A DNA stretch of 64,000 bases from Lineus longissimus. Taxonomy: Eukaryota; Nemertea; Pilidiophora; Heteronemertea; Lineidae. Below the pieces are notes generated by a model. The model did not search any database, was not told the origin of the DNA, and worked only from the letters and a program-made list of their open reading frames with translations. The stretch is from NCBI RefSeq assembly GCF_910592395.1, contig NC_088310.1, forward strand, positions 1,309,501 through 1,373,500, read 5' to 3'. The position numbers were made by a program, and so were the translations under genes. Positions 21,101 to 31,798 of this stretch are shown here, piece after piece. Each line of letters begins with the position of its first letter. The first letter of the stretch is position 1.

Positions 21101-22298
21101 CCAATGGTGCTGGGAATCACAATCCGAACGACTTCTGTGTCACCACTGCATTGGGAGTGTTCTTACCGTTCGTTTTCTTTCTTTTTAGTATTCCACGAAC
21201 AAAAGCGGAAGTCCAGCAGCAGATAGAATATTTCTCGGTCACTCTGAGGAATAAGTGGAGTTTCGGATACTGCACGAATGATGCCGTCATAGTCCTATCC
21301 ATTAATGATAGAAAGGTAACACAACCACAGGCGCATGAAGATCCAGGAATATTGACTGGGTGATCGGTCTGTTGATTCATTGAGTGATTGATTGATTGTT
21401 TGAATGATTCTGGTTCTCCAACTACCGGAACTGGAAATTGACCTTCTGAATATTTGATATCTTGACTAGAGCCATAAAAAGCAACTCATAAAATCTATAT
21501 CCACACCACTGGATGTCAAAATAACAGGAACACACTGACAGTGACATGGGTGTTGGATGGGTTTCTGAATAAAAGAACAAAAAACATCAGCCTATCATTA
21601 ATCCTTCCCATTTTTCCTCTAGGTCTTCACTTCCTCTGGTAAGGTGACTAAAAAGAAGATATCTAGCGCTTGTGTGGATCAGATCTCAGGAAATGCCAAA
21701 GATTTACTCCGAGATCAAAGATACGCCGATGCCATTGGGAAAATACTAACGGAGTACAAGTAAGTTATATGATATTTATAACTCATGTGTACCCATTTTC
21801 AAAACGTAGATTTATCATATCTTCCGTGAGAAAAAACACCTGTACGTTTTTCAGAGAAAAATGCACTACAGCCAGGTTTATTTCGCAGTCCTCATGGTGT
21901 CGATGTCAACATGGAAGACAAACGAAGCTGGCCTTTCAGCCGAGGAGATAGGAGTGACATTTCAAAACTATTTGTTTTTTATTTCCAGATTGACGATTCA
22001 AGCAGACGGTACCTGTGGTGGTTCTGGCGGCACGAACTGGGCCATCGGCGGGGCAATAATCGGCTTCATCTGTTTTATTTTCTTTGGCGGCATTTGCATC
22101 TTTATTTGCTGTCGTATGCGTGGAGCTTGCTGTAACTGTGTTGGCGGGGGAGGAGGGGGGTCTTACAGATCGCATCATCATCATCACGATCATGGATGGA
22201 GCTGGGGAGGTAGTGGTGGTGGTGGTGGGGGCGGGGGCGGAGGTGGTGGGGGCTTTAGCTCTGGAGATGGTGGTGGGGGAGGCGGGTCCGACTGGTAG
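18110..22298 (+). CDS. MOLO1-like TPM-domain single-pass membrane protein
   Basis: Five coding exons, 18110-18317, 18605-18734, 21189-21315, 21623-21759 and 21989-22298, give 303 aa. Residues 1-25 form a signal peptide (LLAVYLAMTLAAISSA). Then come EYWDVKDFPNPRYEAAKCG, the luminal TPM-type domain with paired cysteines (CACVTCPVG) and YCTNDAVIVLSINDRKV. One membrane segment (about 217-241, NWAIGGAIIGFICFIFFGG) is followed by a CC-rich junction, a His cluster, and a Gly-rich tail ending GGGGSDW. This layout matches the MOLO1/TPM family. C. elegans MOLO-1 is an auxiliary subunit of levamisole-type acetylcholine receptors; other members are poorly known. The exact target here is unknown. Coding intron 2 (2.45 kb) contains an oppositely oriented gene. 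A receptor-modulating role is inference from the family. Confidence 0.82.
18962..20659 (-). CDS. Unrecognised 199-aa protein nested in MOLO1-like intron
   Basis: Five minus-strand exons with good splice sites, 20659-20526, 20268-20228, 19905-19817, 19685-19422 and 19033-18962, join in frame to 199 aa. I do not recognise the family. The N-terminus (MTSLCDIKLVVNEEERVTGE) is charged, exon 3 is acidic (FAGDDDDQKPRDIIIKELWG), exon 4 carries one CxxC (RLCSICGRKV), and the last exon is strongly basic (KRPGKAHRAWRGIKRAV). There is no signal peptide or membrane segment, so it is probably cytosolic or nuclear. The final exon is the least certain part: without that splice the frame of exon 4 runs on to a stop at 19326. 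The gene lies wholly inside an intron of the host gene, antisense to it. A tRNA-derived SINE occupies its second intron. No function can be proposed. Confidence 0.6.
20005..20115 (-). mobile_element. tRNA-derived SINE fragment
   Basis: On the minus strand a pol III B box GGTTCGAATCG (plus-strand 20057-20067) is preceded by a tRNA-like stem (ACCCGGAGGTTGTTGG). It sits in intron 2 of the nested gene. No intact tRNA fold is evident, so it is a SINE or tRNA pseudogene remnant. Confidence 0.45.
21064..21071. promoter_or_regulatory. CRE palindrome upstream of nested gene
   Basis: TGACGTCA about 400 bp upstream of the nested minus-strand gene start, inside the host intron. Possible regulatory element; sequence match only. 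Confidence 0.25.
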
Positions 22299-22994
22299 GC
22301 AGACGAAAAGACTAGGTCAGTTCTGCGATTCCATCCATCTTTGTCTACTTCTTAACATAAAGACTCTGGGAAGTCTTAGCGTTTGATATGCAATCTTTGA
22401 GGCCTATTCATGCTGATGACAGATCAAAACTTAGAAACTGAGACGGGAGAAAGTCCATCTCGAGGTTCAATTACGAGATTAAAAGCATTATTGGATAATA
22501 GTCTGCATCCCATGGGTTGTGTCGAGGTGACTTTTATGACAAGGTGGGACTGAGTCGGTTTATAGGTCCTTCAGTGATAAACGTGAAATGTTTAATAATT
22601 ACATAAACTAAGGATAAGGCGTACGATGATTTCTGGGTTACACTAAGCAGCACCAAAACTCACTTGTGGCTAACTATCGGCATGATGCTTATAACTATTT
22701 TTACAAAACATAACACAACGTCAATGTATATATTTGTATGCGAGCTCGAGATTCGTTTAAATAGTAGCACCAAGAGTAGACAAAAGGCATGTGTCGTAAG
22801 GGTTACGGACGACAGCGAAGTATGATGAACGAAAGTCGGTCGTCTTGTGAAACGTACCCACTCGTACTTTGCGTGGCGTGCGGCTGGTGGCGCCGTCTTG
22901 CGTCACTCTGATCACCTAAATAAACGTCGAGCATTTGGCAGGCAGTTGTCGTCGTTTTGAGTTATTCATTGTATGTATGCGTATGTGTATATAC
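22299..22994. other. 3' flank of MOLO1-like gene
   Basis: Non-coding. An AATAAA lies near 22920 in CCTAAATAAACG and could serve the MOLO1-like transcript. Ends in a TATGTGTATATAC microsatellite at the start of the inverted-repeat element. Confidence 0.4.
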
Positions 22995-23410
22995 AAAACC
23001 GTCATCGGATGCGCATCCGATATGCCACGAGATCCTTTACCGTCAATTCCCTTACCGTCTTCGGATGCGCATCCGATATGCCACGAGATCCTTCACCGTC
23101 AATTCCCTTACCGTCTTCGGATCCGATACGCCACGAGATCCTTCACCGTCAATTCCCTTACCGTCTTCGGATGCGCATCCGATATGCCACGAGATCCTTT
23201 ACCGTCAATTTCTTTACCGTCATCGGATGCGCATCCGATATGCCACGAGATCCTTCACCGTCAATTCCCTTACCGTCTTCGGATGCGCATCCGATATGCC
23301 ACGAGATCCTTTACCGTCAATTTCTTTACCGTCATCGGATGCGCATCCGATATGCCACGAGTTTTTTTGTTACCTCACCGTCAATTCCTATACCGTCATG
23401 GATGCCACGA
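22995..23410 (+). repeat. Left palindromic minisatellite arm
   Basis: About seven units of ~57 bp. Six contain the full palindrome TCGGATGCGCATCCGA and one (near 23118) is shortened by an internal deletion. All three plus frames are open for long stretches because 57 is divisible by three and units lack stops; this is not coding evidence. Confidence 0.9.
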
Positions 23411-23997
23411 GCTTTGTTCGCGTTGTAAAGGTTTCGGGGATACGACTAATGCATGCGAGCACCGTCGGCGGAACCCCAAACCGCCCTCTCGATCTATCCG
23501 TAAGAACAAATCACTCTCGTGACCGTCACAGTTACGGACTCCGGACCTCCAGACTTTAGAGACCGAGCTTTTCTTTACCTTACAATTACTGTATACTCGG
23601 CGCCTCACTTATATGTGTTGTTTTTTTCTCATACATTGTTCTCGTGGTTTACGGAAAAGTAGGCCTAAAATGTTATAGTGTCTAAAAACAATATTCAGTT
23701 AATGGAATTACACTTTTTTCCATTACTGCTTGCTTGATATTGCCCTAACAACTTTTTCATGAATCAATTTTGAGCATTATGTTTACAACGTAGTTATTAT
23801 AGCACGAATTATGAGTCTAAAATGCCAAATACTTGCAACTATTATGTTAATCACTGAAATCTTAGTGTACTAATTGCTCGCTATAAGCTAGGTTATTGCG
23901 CCCCTAAACCAACGTACTGACAACGCTACCTCCCCGGAACTCAAACTTTAACGTGAGTTAATTGTCATCTTACTCTCTATATACCAAAGTGATTTAC

Positions 23998-24148
23998 CTA
24001 GGAATACAGTTGCACTTCACTGAAAACTAATGATGTGTTGATGAGTTCAATGAATCCTTCGATTCCTTTGGTTTTCTTGGCGAACTGACGTCCGACAATC
24101 AATGACCCGTTGACGTGTACCTGCAATACGCCATTGCCGTAGTGTGTA
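23998..24148 (-). CDS. Exon-like segment inside the element (minus)
   Basis: After a good acceptor (CTGTTTACAG on the minus strand) the frame encodes 49 residues with a protein-like composition (THYGNGVLQVHVNGSLIVGR, later KKTKGIEGFIELINTSLVF) and ends at TAG 24000-23998. The upstream exon is uncertain. It may be a terminal exon of a captured or element-encoded gene. Family not recognised. Confidence 0.25.
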
Positions 24149-25115
24149 CTGTAAACAGATCTATTTTTGGACGAAACTCAGCCCCTCACAAACTTTGGTC
24201 CATTTCGCCAATGATGACACTGCTTCTAGACTGTACCACAGCACTTTAAGCTGTAGCAGCGCTAAGCAAGAGTCATGAAGACAAATGTCCGCTGCCAGCC
24301 GCTGCTGGACCAACCCCCTCGCCCGCCCCCCATCATGATATCAGATTCAGAGGCCTGGCTGAGCCCTGTGATTTAGCCAAATTCAATATGATTCTTTTCT
24401 ACTGTGATGTTAAGGCCCTTGTGTCATGCAGCGTATTCGGTAGCACCGGTACACAACTTATGTTAAACCGCGACGTCTGCTGCAATTCAAATTGCATGAC
24501 GCCAATGGAATTGTGACAACTTGTTTCTCAAATCTTTTAGTGAACAGTGATCACGGGCTGTGGGAATTGCGAAGGGATGGTGTAGAGTATCGCCACAACA
24601 ATGTTGATATGATCACTCGTCGTTTCAGCGGGCATGACTTGGTACATCCAGTGACCCAGCAAAAAGTAGCCCTGGTACAGCCAGAAGTAGCAACAAATCG
24701 CAAAAGGGGATCCTTGTCTGACTGGTGGCTGGACCACAATGGTAGGTCACCATCAAATAAGGGAGTGGATCCAGCACAGCTGGATAGAGGGGGCCCCGTT
24801 GAGGGCGAAGCCTGAATATGGTGAGGGCTCGCCCTCACAATCACATGAAAGCGCAGTAGGCGCTCACCCACGAAGGGAGGTCTTGGGGTCTCCAGCAGGA
24901 AAATTTTGAAACTGAGATGCTCTCAGATGCGTTTCCCAAGTGTCTGAGAGACGATGTTTACTCGTTAATTCACTGCAAAGAAATGCATAACGAAAAAGCC
25001 ACCTAGGTTTTCTTCTTTGGGTTGTGAGGAGAATATTTCAAATCATTTGAGCAGCAGTGTCTAACCTACAACGCCGTCAATGATTTCCACTGTGTTTTTG
25101 TTTTCACTGTTTCAG

Positions 25116-25703
25116 ACACTTGTTGGAAAAGGAAGGACCAAAGGTGCCATCGTCGAGGGCCCAGATAGATGAAGAGATTGAAGCCTGGGCTTCACACAAT
25201 CCTGTTAGTAACAAAAAAAGAAGGAAAAAATGCTGTCCCATTTGTCCATATGCCCAGCGCCAGAACCCATTTATACATCTGGGTAGTGAGGCAAGTGTCT
25301 AAGAGACCTGCCTGAGTCTCTCACCGACTGTAGGATTCGAACCAGGGACCTCTTGACCTCTAGTTGAGAATCTGAGCCACTAGTCCATAGTGTGTCGTGT
25401 AGATTCACGCTGGTCTTGCTCTTCGATCTTGTCACGTCACATCCTTGTCCCTTGCTCTGCCACAATCATGTAAATGCCCAAATACTGCATTGAATTGAAT
25501 TCTATTTTCTGTCTTCAGAAAATCGAGGAAGAAGTCGCCACCCACTGATGATCTCATCCAAGTTTACCAAAGACTCCAAAGCAGTGCAGGAGAGGAATGG
25601 TGGCCTGTTCGAACAGGCATGGACTGAATCGCCAGCTCTCATCTCCCTAGTCACTCCGATGGCCACATGTCGCTCCTCGATCAACAGCGATTTCAATAAA
25701 TGA
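25116..25703 (+). CDS. Exon-like segments inside the element (plus)
   Basis: Two segments, 25116-25207 and 25519-25703, each follow strong pyrimidine-rich acceptors and join in phase. The first encodes EKEGPKVPSSRAQIDEEIEA and more, and the second runs to a TGA at 25701-25703. Other frames across the second segment are also open, so the reading is uncertain. Related exon-like stretches lie at 24541-24739 (WELRRDGVEYRHNNVDMI) and about 24901-25003. No family recognised. Confidence 0.2.
25245..25405 (-). mobile_element. tRNA-derived SINE
   Basis: Minus strand: an A-box-like TGGCTCAGATTC, then a B box GGTTCGAATCC (plus-strand 25333-25343), then a body with CCCAGATGTATAAATGGGTT, as in many tRNA-derived SINEs. 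It is nested inside the 4.4-kb inverted-repeat element, so that element was resident before or moved with it. Confidence 0.6.
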
Positions 25704-26286
25704 TGCGTTGATGTGGGTAAAAAGTGAATCCTTTCTCGCCTTTGAACTCTGGTGTTCGTCATATCAATCCATTTTGATTGTCGAGCAACTTGTGGGCACA
25801 CCTCAACTTGTTAGTGGGAAGTAATTTGCAATAGAGTGACTTACTTTTATTGCTGTATTTTTTCACTTCACATCATTGTTATTTTGAAAAAGCCTGCCAA
25901 AATTCTGTTGACTGTTTGTTGTCGACAAGAGTCTATGTTTCATGAATAACAAGGCTGTGTTCTGTACATTGTATTCCGTCTTTAGTCTCCTGTCTTTGCA
26001 TCTGTTTTCATTATTTTGTTGCCTTAAAAGAGGGCAACGTTAAGTCGGTGAATTGGTTTTGATGGAGATGATCCTTACAAAAAAAATCTCAGATTCACTT
26101 CAACCCCAAGACTTGACCTGACCCAATTTATGCCTGCCCTTAACAGCCCAGGAACTCCCGAACCCGAGCAAAATCATGAAGGCCATCGCACTATTTCGTC
26201 CGTCTTCTGTCATGGTACAGGCAACTGCAATTAAGATTGGTGAAATCCCAATATCATTCTGTCTGTGGGATTTCGAAACAATCAAC

Positions 26287-26610
26287 CTCTGCCAGCTGCT
26301 TATCTATTCAGATTGTAAAGGCCTTGACACAACCTAAAAACTCTGAAACAACTACCCTCTGCCAGCTGGTTATCTGGTCAGGTTGGGAAGACCTTGACAC
26401 AACCTAGCAACCATAATCTTCCAGCTGGTTATCTGGTCAGGTTGGGAAGACATTGACACAACCTTCAAAGGGTCTTAGCTGTAGAAGACAACATTACACT
26501 TGCGTTCTACATGGGTGATACAAGACAACTGATTTGGTTGTACCATGGTAATCATCTCACAAGGACGGACAATGGAACAACCAACCTCTGCCAGCTGGTT
26601 ATCTGATCTA
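26287..26610. repeat. ~65-bp direct repeats within the element
   Basis: Three clustered copies plus one separated partial copy share CTGCCAGCTGGTTATCTGGT and CTTGACACAACCT. They are subterminal to the right arm; possible protein-binding subterminal repeats of the element. Confidence 0.6.
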
Positions 26611-27011
26611 ACGAGACTGGCAGTACACAATATCTACCTGACAACTCTTTAAGTACAACCTGAGTACTACTTGGGACCACAGTCATCTTAAACGTGCCAC
26701 CAAAATGACGTCAATATCTACATAAAAATACTTCACTTGATCAATTTGTCTACAGTGTAATTTTGGAAAGAAGCCCTCAAATTCGTTGTCAGTCCTCGTT
26801 AGATTTCTAGCCGTAGCAGCCAATAGCTGGTCTCAAATCATCCACAAAAGTACAATCAACAGAACATTGGGTTTCTGGGAATGTGCGAGACCTGAAACAA
26901 ATGCCAACACAACCGAGATGAAAGTGGATACAGAATTGTGACAAAGATACTGATGATAACATCACACATGCCAATGGAGTATTTAATTGTGCTGGCTCCT
27001 CAATTAGAAAT

Positions 27012-27397
27012 TAACGGTGAGGAATTGACGGTGAGGTAACAAAAAATCTCGTGGCATCCAATGACGGTATAGGAATTGACGGTGAAGGATCTCGTGGCAT
27101 ATCGGATGCGCATCCGAAGACGGTAAGGGAATTGACGGTGAAGGATCTCGTGGCATATCGGATGCGCATCCGATGACGGTAATTGACGGTAAAGGATCTC
27201 GTGGCATATCGGATGCGCATCCGAAGACGGTAAGGGAATTGACGGTGAAGGATCTCGTGGCATATCGGATGCGCATCCGATGACGGTAATTGACGGTAAA
27301 GGATCTCGTGGCATATCGGATGCGCATCCGAAGACGGTAAGGGAATTGACGGTAAAGGATCTCGTGGCATATCGGATGCGCATCCGATGACGGTTTT
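27012..27397 (-). repeat. Right palindromic minisatellite arm
   Basis: Inverted counterpart of the left arm: six full palindromes in ~57-bp units alternating longer and shorter spacer forms. Its outer end is CCGATGACGGTTTT followed by TATATGTATATATA. Confidence 0.9.
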
Positions 27398-30300
27398 ATA
27401 TGTATATATATAAGTGTATATGTATAAATGTCATTTGTTTGATAATGCTAGCGTTTGCTGTCTGTCTACGGAAACTTGCATACATAACATGGACTAGCAG
27501 TGTCAAATCATGCAATTACTATTAACAAGAATAATTCTTATTGTACAGACCTAAGTAACTTGCACTGGCATTTTCTGTGAACTTTTCTAAAGCAAATAAA
27601 TACTAATTTAACTCTGTCCACTCTGTAATATTATTATAGTTCTTCGGCGGGGCGAGGCGGAAACATACAGCATCCGGGGAGAACATGCAGTCGCATAAAG
27701 AGCCCCCCTCCCCCTCCTCCAAACTGGTCTCTCCTGAGGTTGTTCCCACATTGGCACTCCCGATGCAGTCGTACGTGGATTGGCCTCTTGGTCGGCCTTG
27801 TCCCTCCCCCATGGTCCTTTGCCAGGACAGGCCAGCTTGGCTAATTGGAAGATCGGTCTGATTCAGTGTTCGGTCCCTCCCCCATGATGGTCCTCTCCCA
27901 GGACAGCCCTGCTCGGCAAGTTGGAAGGCATGTGTGATTCGACGAATGGAGACTGCGTGCTGAGATCACGCCTTTCAGTCTGACGTCTGAAGGCAAATCG
28001 ACGTTTGATAGCCTTCACCGTCAACTCTCGTTAATTGATTTTCCGGGAGAACGCGCGCTTGAGTTTAACTATTAATTACTTAACAGCAAGACCTATTTAA
28101 AGTGTTATGTTTTTTTAACAGCGGGGCTAGCAGTTTCATGTATGAAACAATGAGAATTTGTCCCCGGGGTGTGCTAACCGTCTATGTTTCTTGTTGCCTT
28201 CAAAACCATTTAAATGAGACCGATTGTTGTATAAAAAGACCATGCCGAACTCGTTTTAATTACTAAAGGTAGACAAACAGTCAATTATGCCAATTTTGTA
28301 CAGAAAGGCCTTCTGTAATGTTCATGGAGTTTTAGATAAAAGCATTTGCTGGTCCCATGGTCATAAACTGCTCCCGATATTCAGTACTTGGTCAGCGGGC
28401 TTTTCGCCAAGGGTCAGTCTTTGGTAAACCTGTTTGAATCCATGTTTGATCCCATGCTCCCGGGTTTTGTTTGTCGCGAAAAGTCCGTTTGCAGAAAGAC
28501 AATGGAAGGGTCACAGGTTCGGAAAAAGTCGGTGTAACAGGTGTTTGTGTTCTTCTGGAAAAAATGCTTCATTCATTTCATCGGCTCGCACTTAATTTTC
28601 ATTACGGGTCATCAGAATGATGTTTGTTCAAATACATGTATTACGTCTTCAGACGAATAATCCCACGATGTCTTTTTTCTGGACGTCTTTTTTAGGTTGT
28701 GCAATTGTCTCTCCATAGGGCGTCGTTTTGCAAGTTCAGAGTAAACTCTTTTGCTACTTAATATCAGTGAATGGTCCGCTTTATTTCGGTCTGATCGTTT
28801 CCCAGTTAGTTGCGTCAATGTTGGTGAAATGATTAAATCGTTGAAGCATTGTTTAGATGTGGTTATGAAGAGTGGCATGATATGGCGTAAGGGCGATTAG
28901 ACCGAAAATTATCAGTAGACATTTTCTTTCCTTGAACGCCAAAATACCTCCGTAAGCTTAATGTTGCTTCTCCTAATTTTTAAACAGTGTTCAATTCAAA
29001 GTGGTATTATATGGAGTGTATCACTGGCCAAAGGAAAAAACCTACAGCCATCATCACCAACTTTACCGGACGTTTGTTGGTCTTATATGTGGACACAGTT
29101 TATGCCAGAAGTTGACATATCACCTGCAATCCAAGGCACTGAAGACGAGATATCAAAGAGTGGAACATGCCGTACTCCAGCGGTGTGCGACAATCCTTAA
29201 GTCGCGGAGGAGTTCACTTGGCCATTCAAAGCTGAACCCACCAAAGTCGTATTTTATGGTGAATTTCACTTCCGGATCTGACTTCATAAACTAAACCCCA
29301 AAAGTCATTTAGTCATGGATTTCAAAATTCTAACACCTCGGACAATGCACGATTTGTTCACGGATTGAATCGATCATTTGTCAAATCCCCATAAAGTTTT
29401 ACACCAATATTTTCACGCCAAATTTATCCCACTGTTTGAGAGGGTTTGATGTTTGTGTCCACAAGAAAAACAGGAGGGGTTTCCTTCAGACACAAAGCTT
29501 AAAGAGTACGTCATTAATCAACGATATTTCGTTCCTATCTTCGGGCTTTTGATATTGATATCAGACGGTAGAAGTGTCTCGGTTTTCGTACTTTCTCTTC
29601 CGCAGAACGTCTTCAGAGATACAACCACTCAACTTGGTCACTTGACTGTGGTCCACACACTTACTCAGGTAGGTCCCCTGCATGCTGTTTGATCGGCATG
29701 GGTCGCTGCGCATGCAGCTCCAATGGGCATTAATAGTCAGAGTTGAATTGACTTTGTCGACTCGATCGCCAAGATATTTGGTGGGGGATGGTAGCGTACA
29801 GGAGAGAGTTGTTCGACCCCGATTGCCCAAAATGACTTCATTTGGCCATCAGTCACTGGTTGTGACTTTGTCCTCATAAGTTTTCTAGCAGAACTCTTGT
29901 CTGAATGAAATTCCTGACATCAGTGAATGAAATGAGCCTTGTCATTCGAGACTTGTTATAAGCAATTAAAATTGCGCCTGATATGGGTCTGTGGTATTTC
30001 GCCTGCGATCTATATGTAACCTTTGCCATCGTGCTAATTACCATTGGTAGTTAGTTTAATTTTAAAAGAATTTTTGATTCAATCTCAATGACATATTTTA
30101 AAGTCATTTTGGCCCAGATATACTGTTAAACTTCTTATTCCATGTTTCCTGGTGTGTTCTGGAATCGCAGGCGCGGTTTTGAACTTCATTTGGCAAAATC
30201 ATAACAATTTTTTTATTCCAAGGAAGAATCCAGAAAGGTTCTGCTTGACAAGGAAAGACTGGCACTTCATATTGGAGGGGTAGGACCTACATGTGTACCA

Positions 30301-30899
30301 AGGCAATTCCTACTAGTATCACATTTATGTCAATACCCTATACTATTTTCGAAATGAATAAAATATGTTTTCGATATTCGAGGCATTGGTTGCCTGAGGC
30401 TAACCACAATATCGGACCAATCATTATCTCGGCAATGAATCTTTATTCAATTAATGACGAATTATTTCGGTATGTGGGCTTTTAATCAGTTAATCCATGA
30501 CTGTAATTAATCTGAACTTCCAACCGCATATCAGCTTATCTTTACGAACTACAATAAAAAATCAGGTGTCAATATCGTTATCATCTAATTCATTATTGAC
30601 ATGACTTGACCTGACAAGTGGTGAAGAGATGTACTCTTTGAGACACATACACTTCGAGGACACCGTTGGGGACAAATTCGCCGGTAGTCTTGAGATAATT
30701 GGTTAGTCCATACCACTTTTGAGATGGGTAATGTTGCTACACCGCAACCAATTTCGCGCACTCTTAACCTCTCCTTGTGCTCAATTTTGGCCCTGAGTAA
30801 TTGAAAATCTATGTGGAAAATCTCAAAATAACAGGTTCTACTGATTGAAGTTATTTGGGGAATTACACAGACTTCAGGTGTGGCAATACGTTCCACCCC

Positions 30900-31260
30900 T
30901 ATAAATAGTGGTTGGGCGCAGAGCCTGGTAGGTCTTCATCTGTTTTCAATGTCTTCAGTCGGGCGACTGTCTTCATCACAGCGAGTGGGCGGACTCATAA
31001 CGTACAGGAACCTGGCCGGAAAATACGGATTGTGATCCCGTATTTCGTAACTGATAAAGGGCCTGATATAACAGCTATTGGAATTTGAGTTCATTCAATC
31101 TTTTGCGAGCCAGTGGCTAACATAGAAGGAAATTGAGGAGGACTCGGCATCTCCTTCCTACCTTGCGGTTATCGCCACTCCGTGTATAGTATTGCCACTG
31201 TGCTGAGGATGTTTTAGGGCGACACTACAGAACACTAAAAGATGATAGTTTGTTTTACCA
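30900..31260 (+). promoter_or_regulatory. Candidate distal papilin promoter and 5' UTR exon
   Basis: TATAAATAG at 30900-30908 is a strong TATA box. A donor-like CCAGTAAGT at 31257-31265 would end a ~330-nt untranslated exon starting near 30930, to splice to 37706. Weak inference, since other TATA-like sites (28230) exist. Confidence 0.25.
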
Positions 31261-31454
31261 GTAAGTTTGCCGAATTTGCCAATTTGCTTTTCTCAGAATG
31301 CTTTCATGACTTGATAACATGCTTGCAGTTTTTCAGTTGTTTAGTTTTTGGTGGGCCTGTGAACTAAAAGTCTGTTATTAATGATCTAAAAAGTTGTCTA
31401 TTATTTCTATATGTAGCCTATGCTTGCTAGGAACGGAGTGTAGTTTCAAGATAT

Positions 31455-31474
31455 TGTGATCTTGGGCAAGTCTC
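31455..31474 (+). repeat. MIR/L2-like SINE tail fragment
   Basis: TGTGATCTTGGGCAAGTCTC resembles the conserved tail shared by MIR, CORE and L2-mobilised SINEs. Short, so low confidence. Confidence 0.3.
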
Positions 31475-31758
31475 TTTGCTTTCCAGTGATGTATTTAGAG
31501 TAATGGTGCTGTTGGGGGTTATCATATTGGCATCCTGACTACTACAGTTAGGTATGGACCAAATTAGAATATAGGCTGTTATTTTTATTTCGTGAAGACC
31601 TAAGTTAGTTGTCTATGTGTGAATATTACTCATTAATTCAGTCATTGAACAACCCTTTACATCTGATACAATGGATTTCATTTCACTTCATATTCTAATT
31701 TTGTTTGACTTGGAAGTTGGAGTAGGCCTAGTTTTCAAAGACAATGGATTCTATTGAA

Positions 31759-31798
31759 GGCTAAGAGGGTGACACATGGGTGTCATTTCCTCTTAGCC
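31759..31798. other. Short near-perfect hairpin
   Basis: GGCTAAGAGG pairs with CCTCTTAGCC and the inner TGACAC with GTGTCA around a tiny loop. A second pair, CTTTGATAAGTTC at 31826-31838 and its complement at 31888-31900, lies just downstream. Function unknown. Confidence 0.5.

Larger units (their letters stand above)
22995..27397. mobile_element. Large foldback-like element with palindromic repeat arms
   Basis: Two arms, 22995-23410 and 27012-27397, are inverted relative to each other. Each consists of tandem ~57-bp units containing the 16-bp palindrome TCGGATGCGCATCCGA, then ATGCCACGAGATCCTTTACC, then GTCAATTCC. Both outer ends start identically (AAAACCGTCATCGGATGCGC) and both insert in TA-rich sequence. 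The inner ends share a variant unit with a poly-T GTTACCTCACCG segment. Long terminal inverted repeats made of internal tandem units are the hallmark of foldback (FB/Galileo-like) transposons. No transposase was found inside, so it may be non-autonomous. A clear target duplication cannot be called in the AT repeat. Confidence 0.6.

Noticed and set aside
22995-23410. CRISPR-like array (repeats with palindrome)
   Set aside because: Units are contiguous variants with no unique spacers, and the context is an animal genome with an inverted partner array at 27012-27397.
22935-23559. Open frames of 150-200 aa in all three plus frames
   Set aside because: Produced by ~57-bp tandem units without stop codons; the same short peptides recur in every frame. 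It is a minisatellite, not a protein gene.
25333-25343. Possible tRNA gene (B box)
   Set aside because: The flanks do not form a full cloverleaf and are followed by SINE body sequence, so it was called a SINE.
29001-29294. Plus open frame of 97 aa
   Set aside because: Protein-like in parts but unrecognised, with no splice or promoter context.
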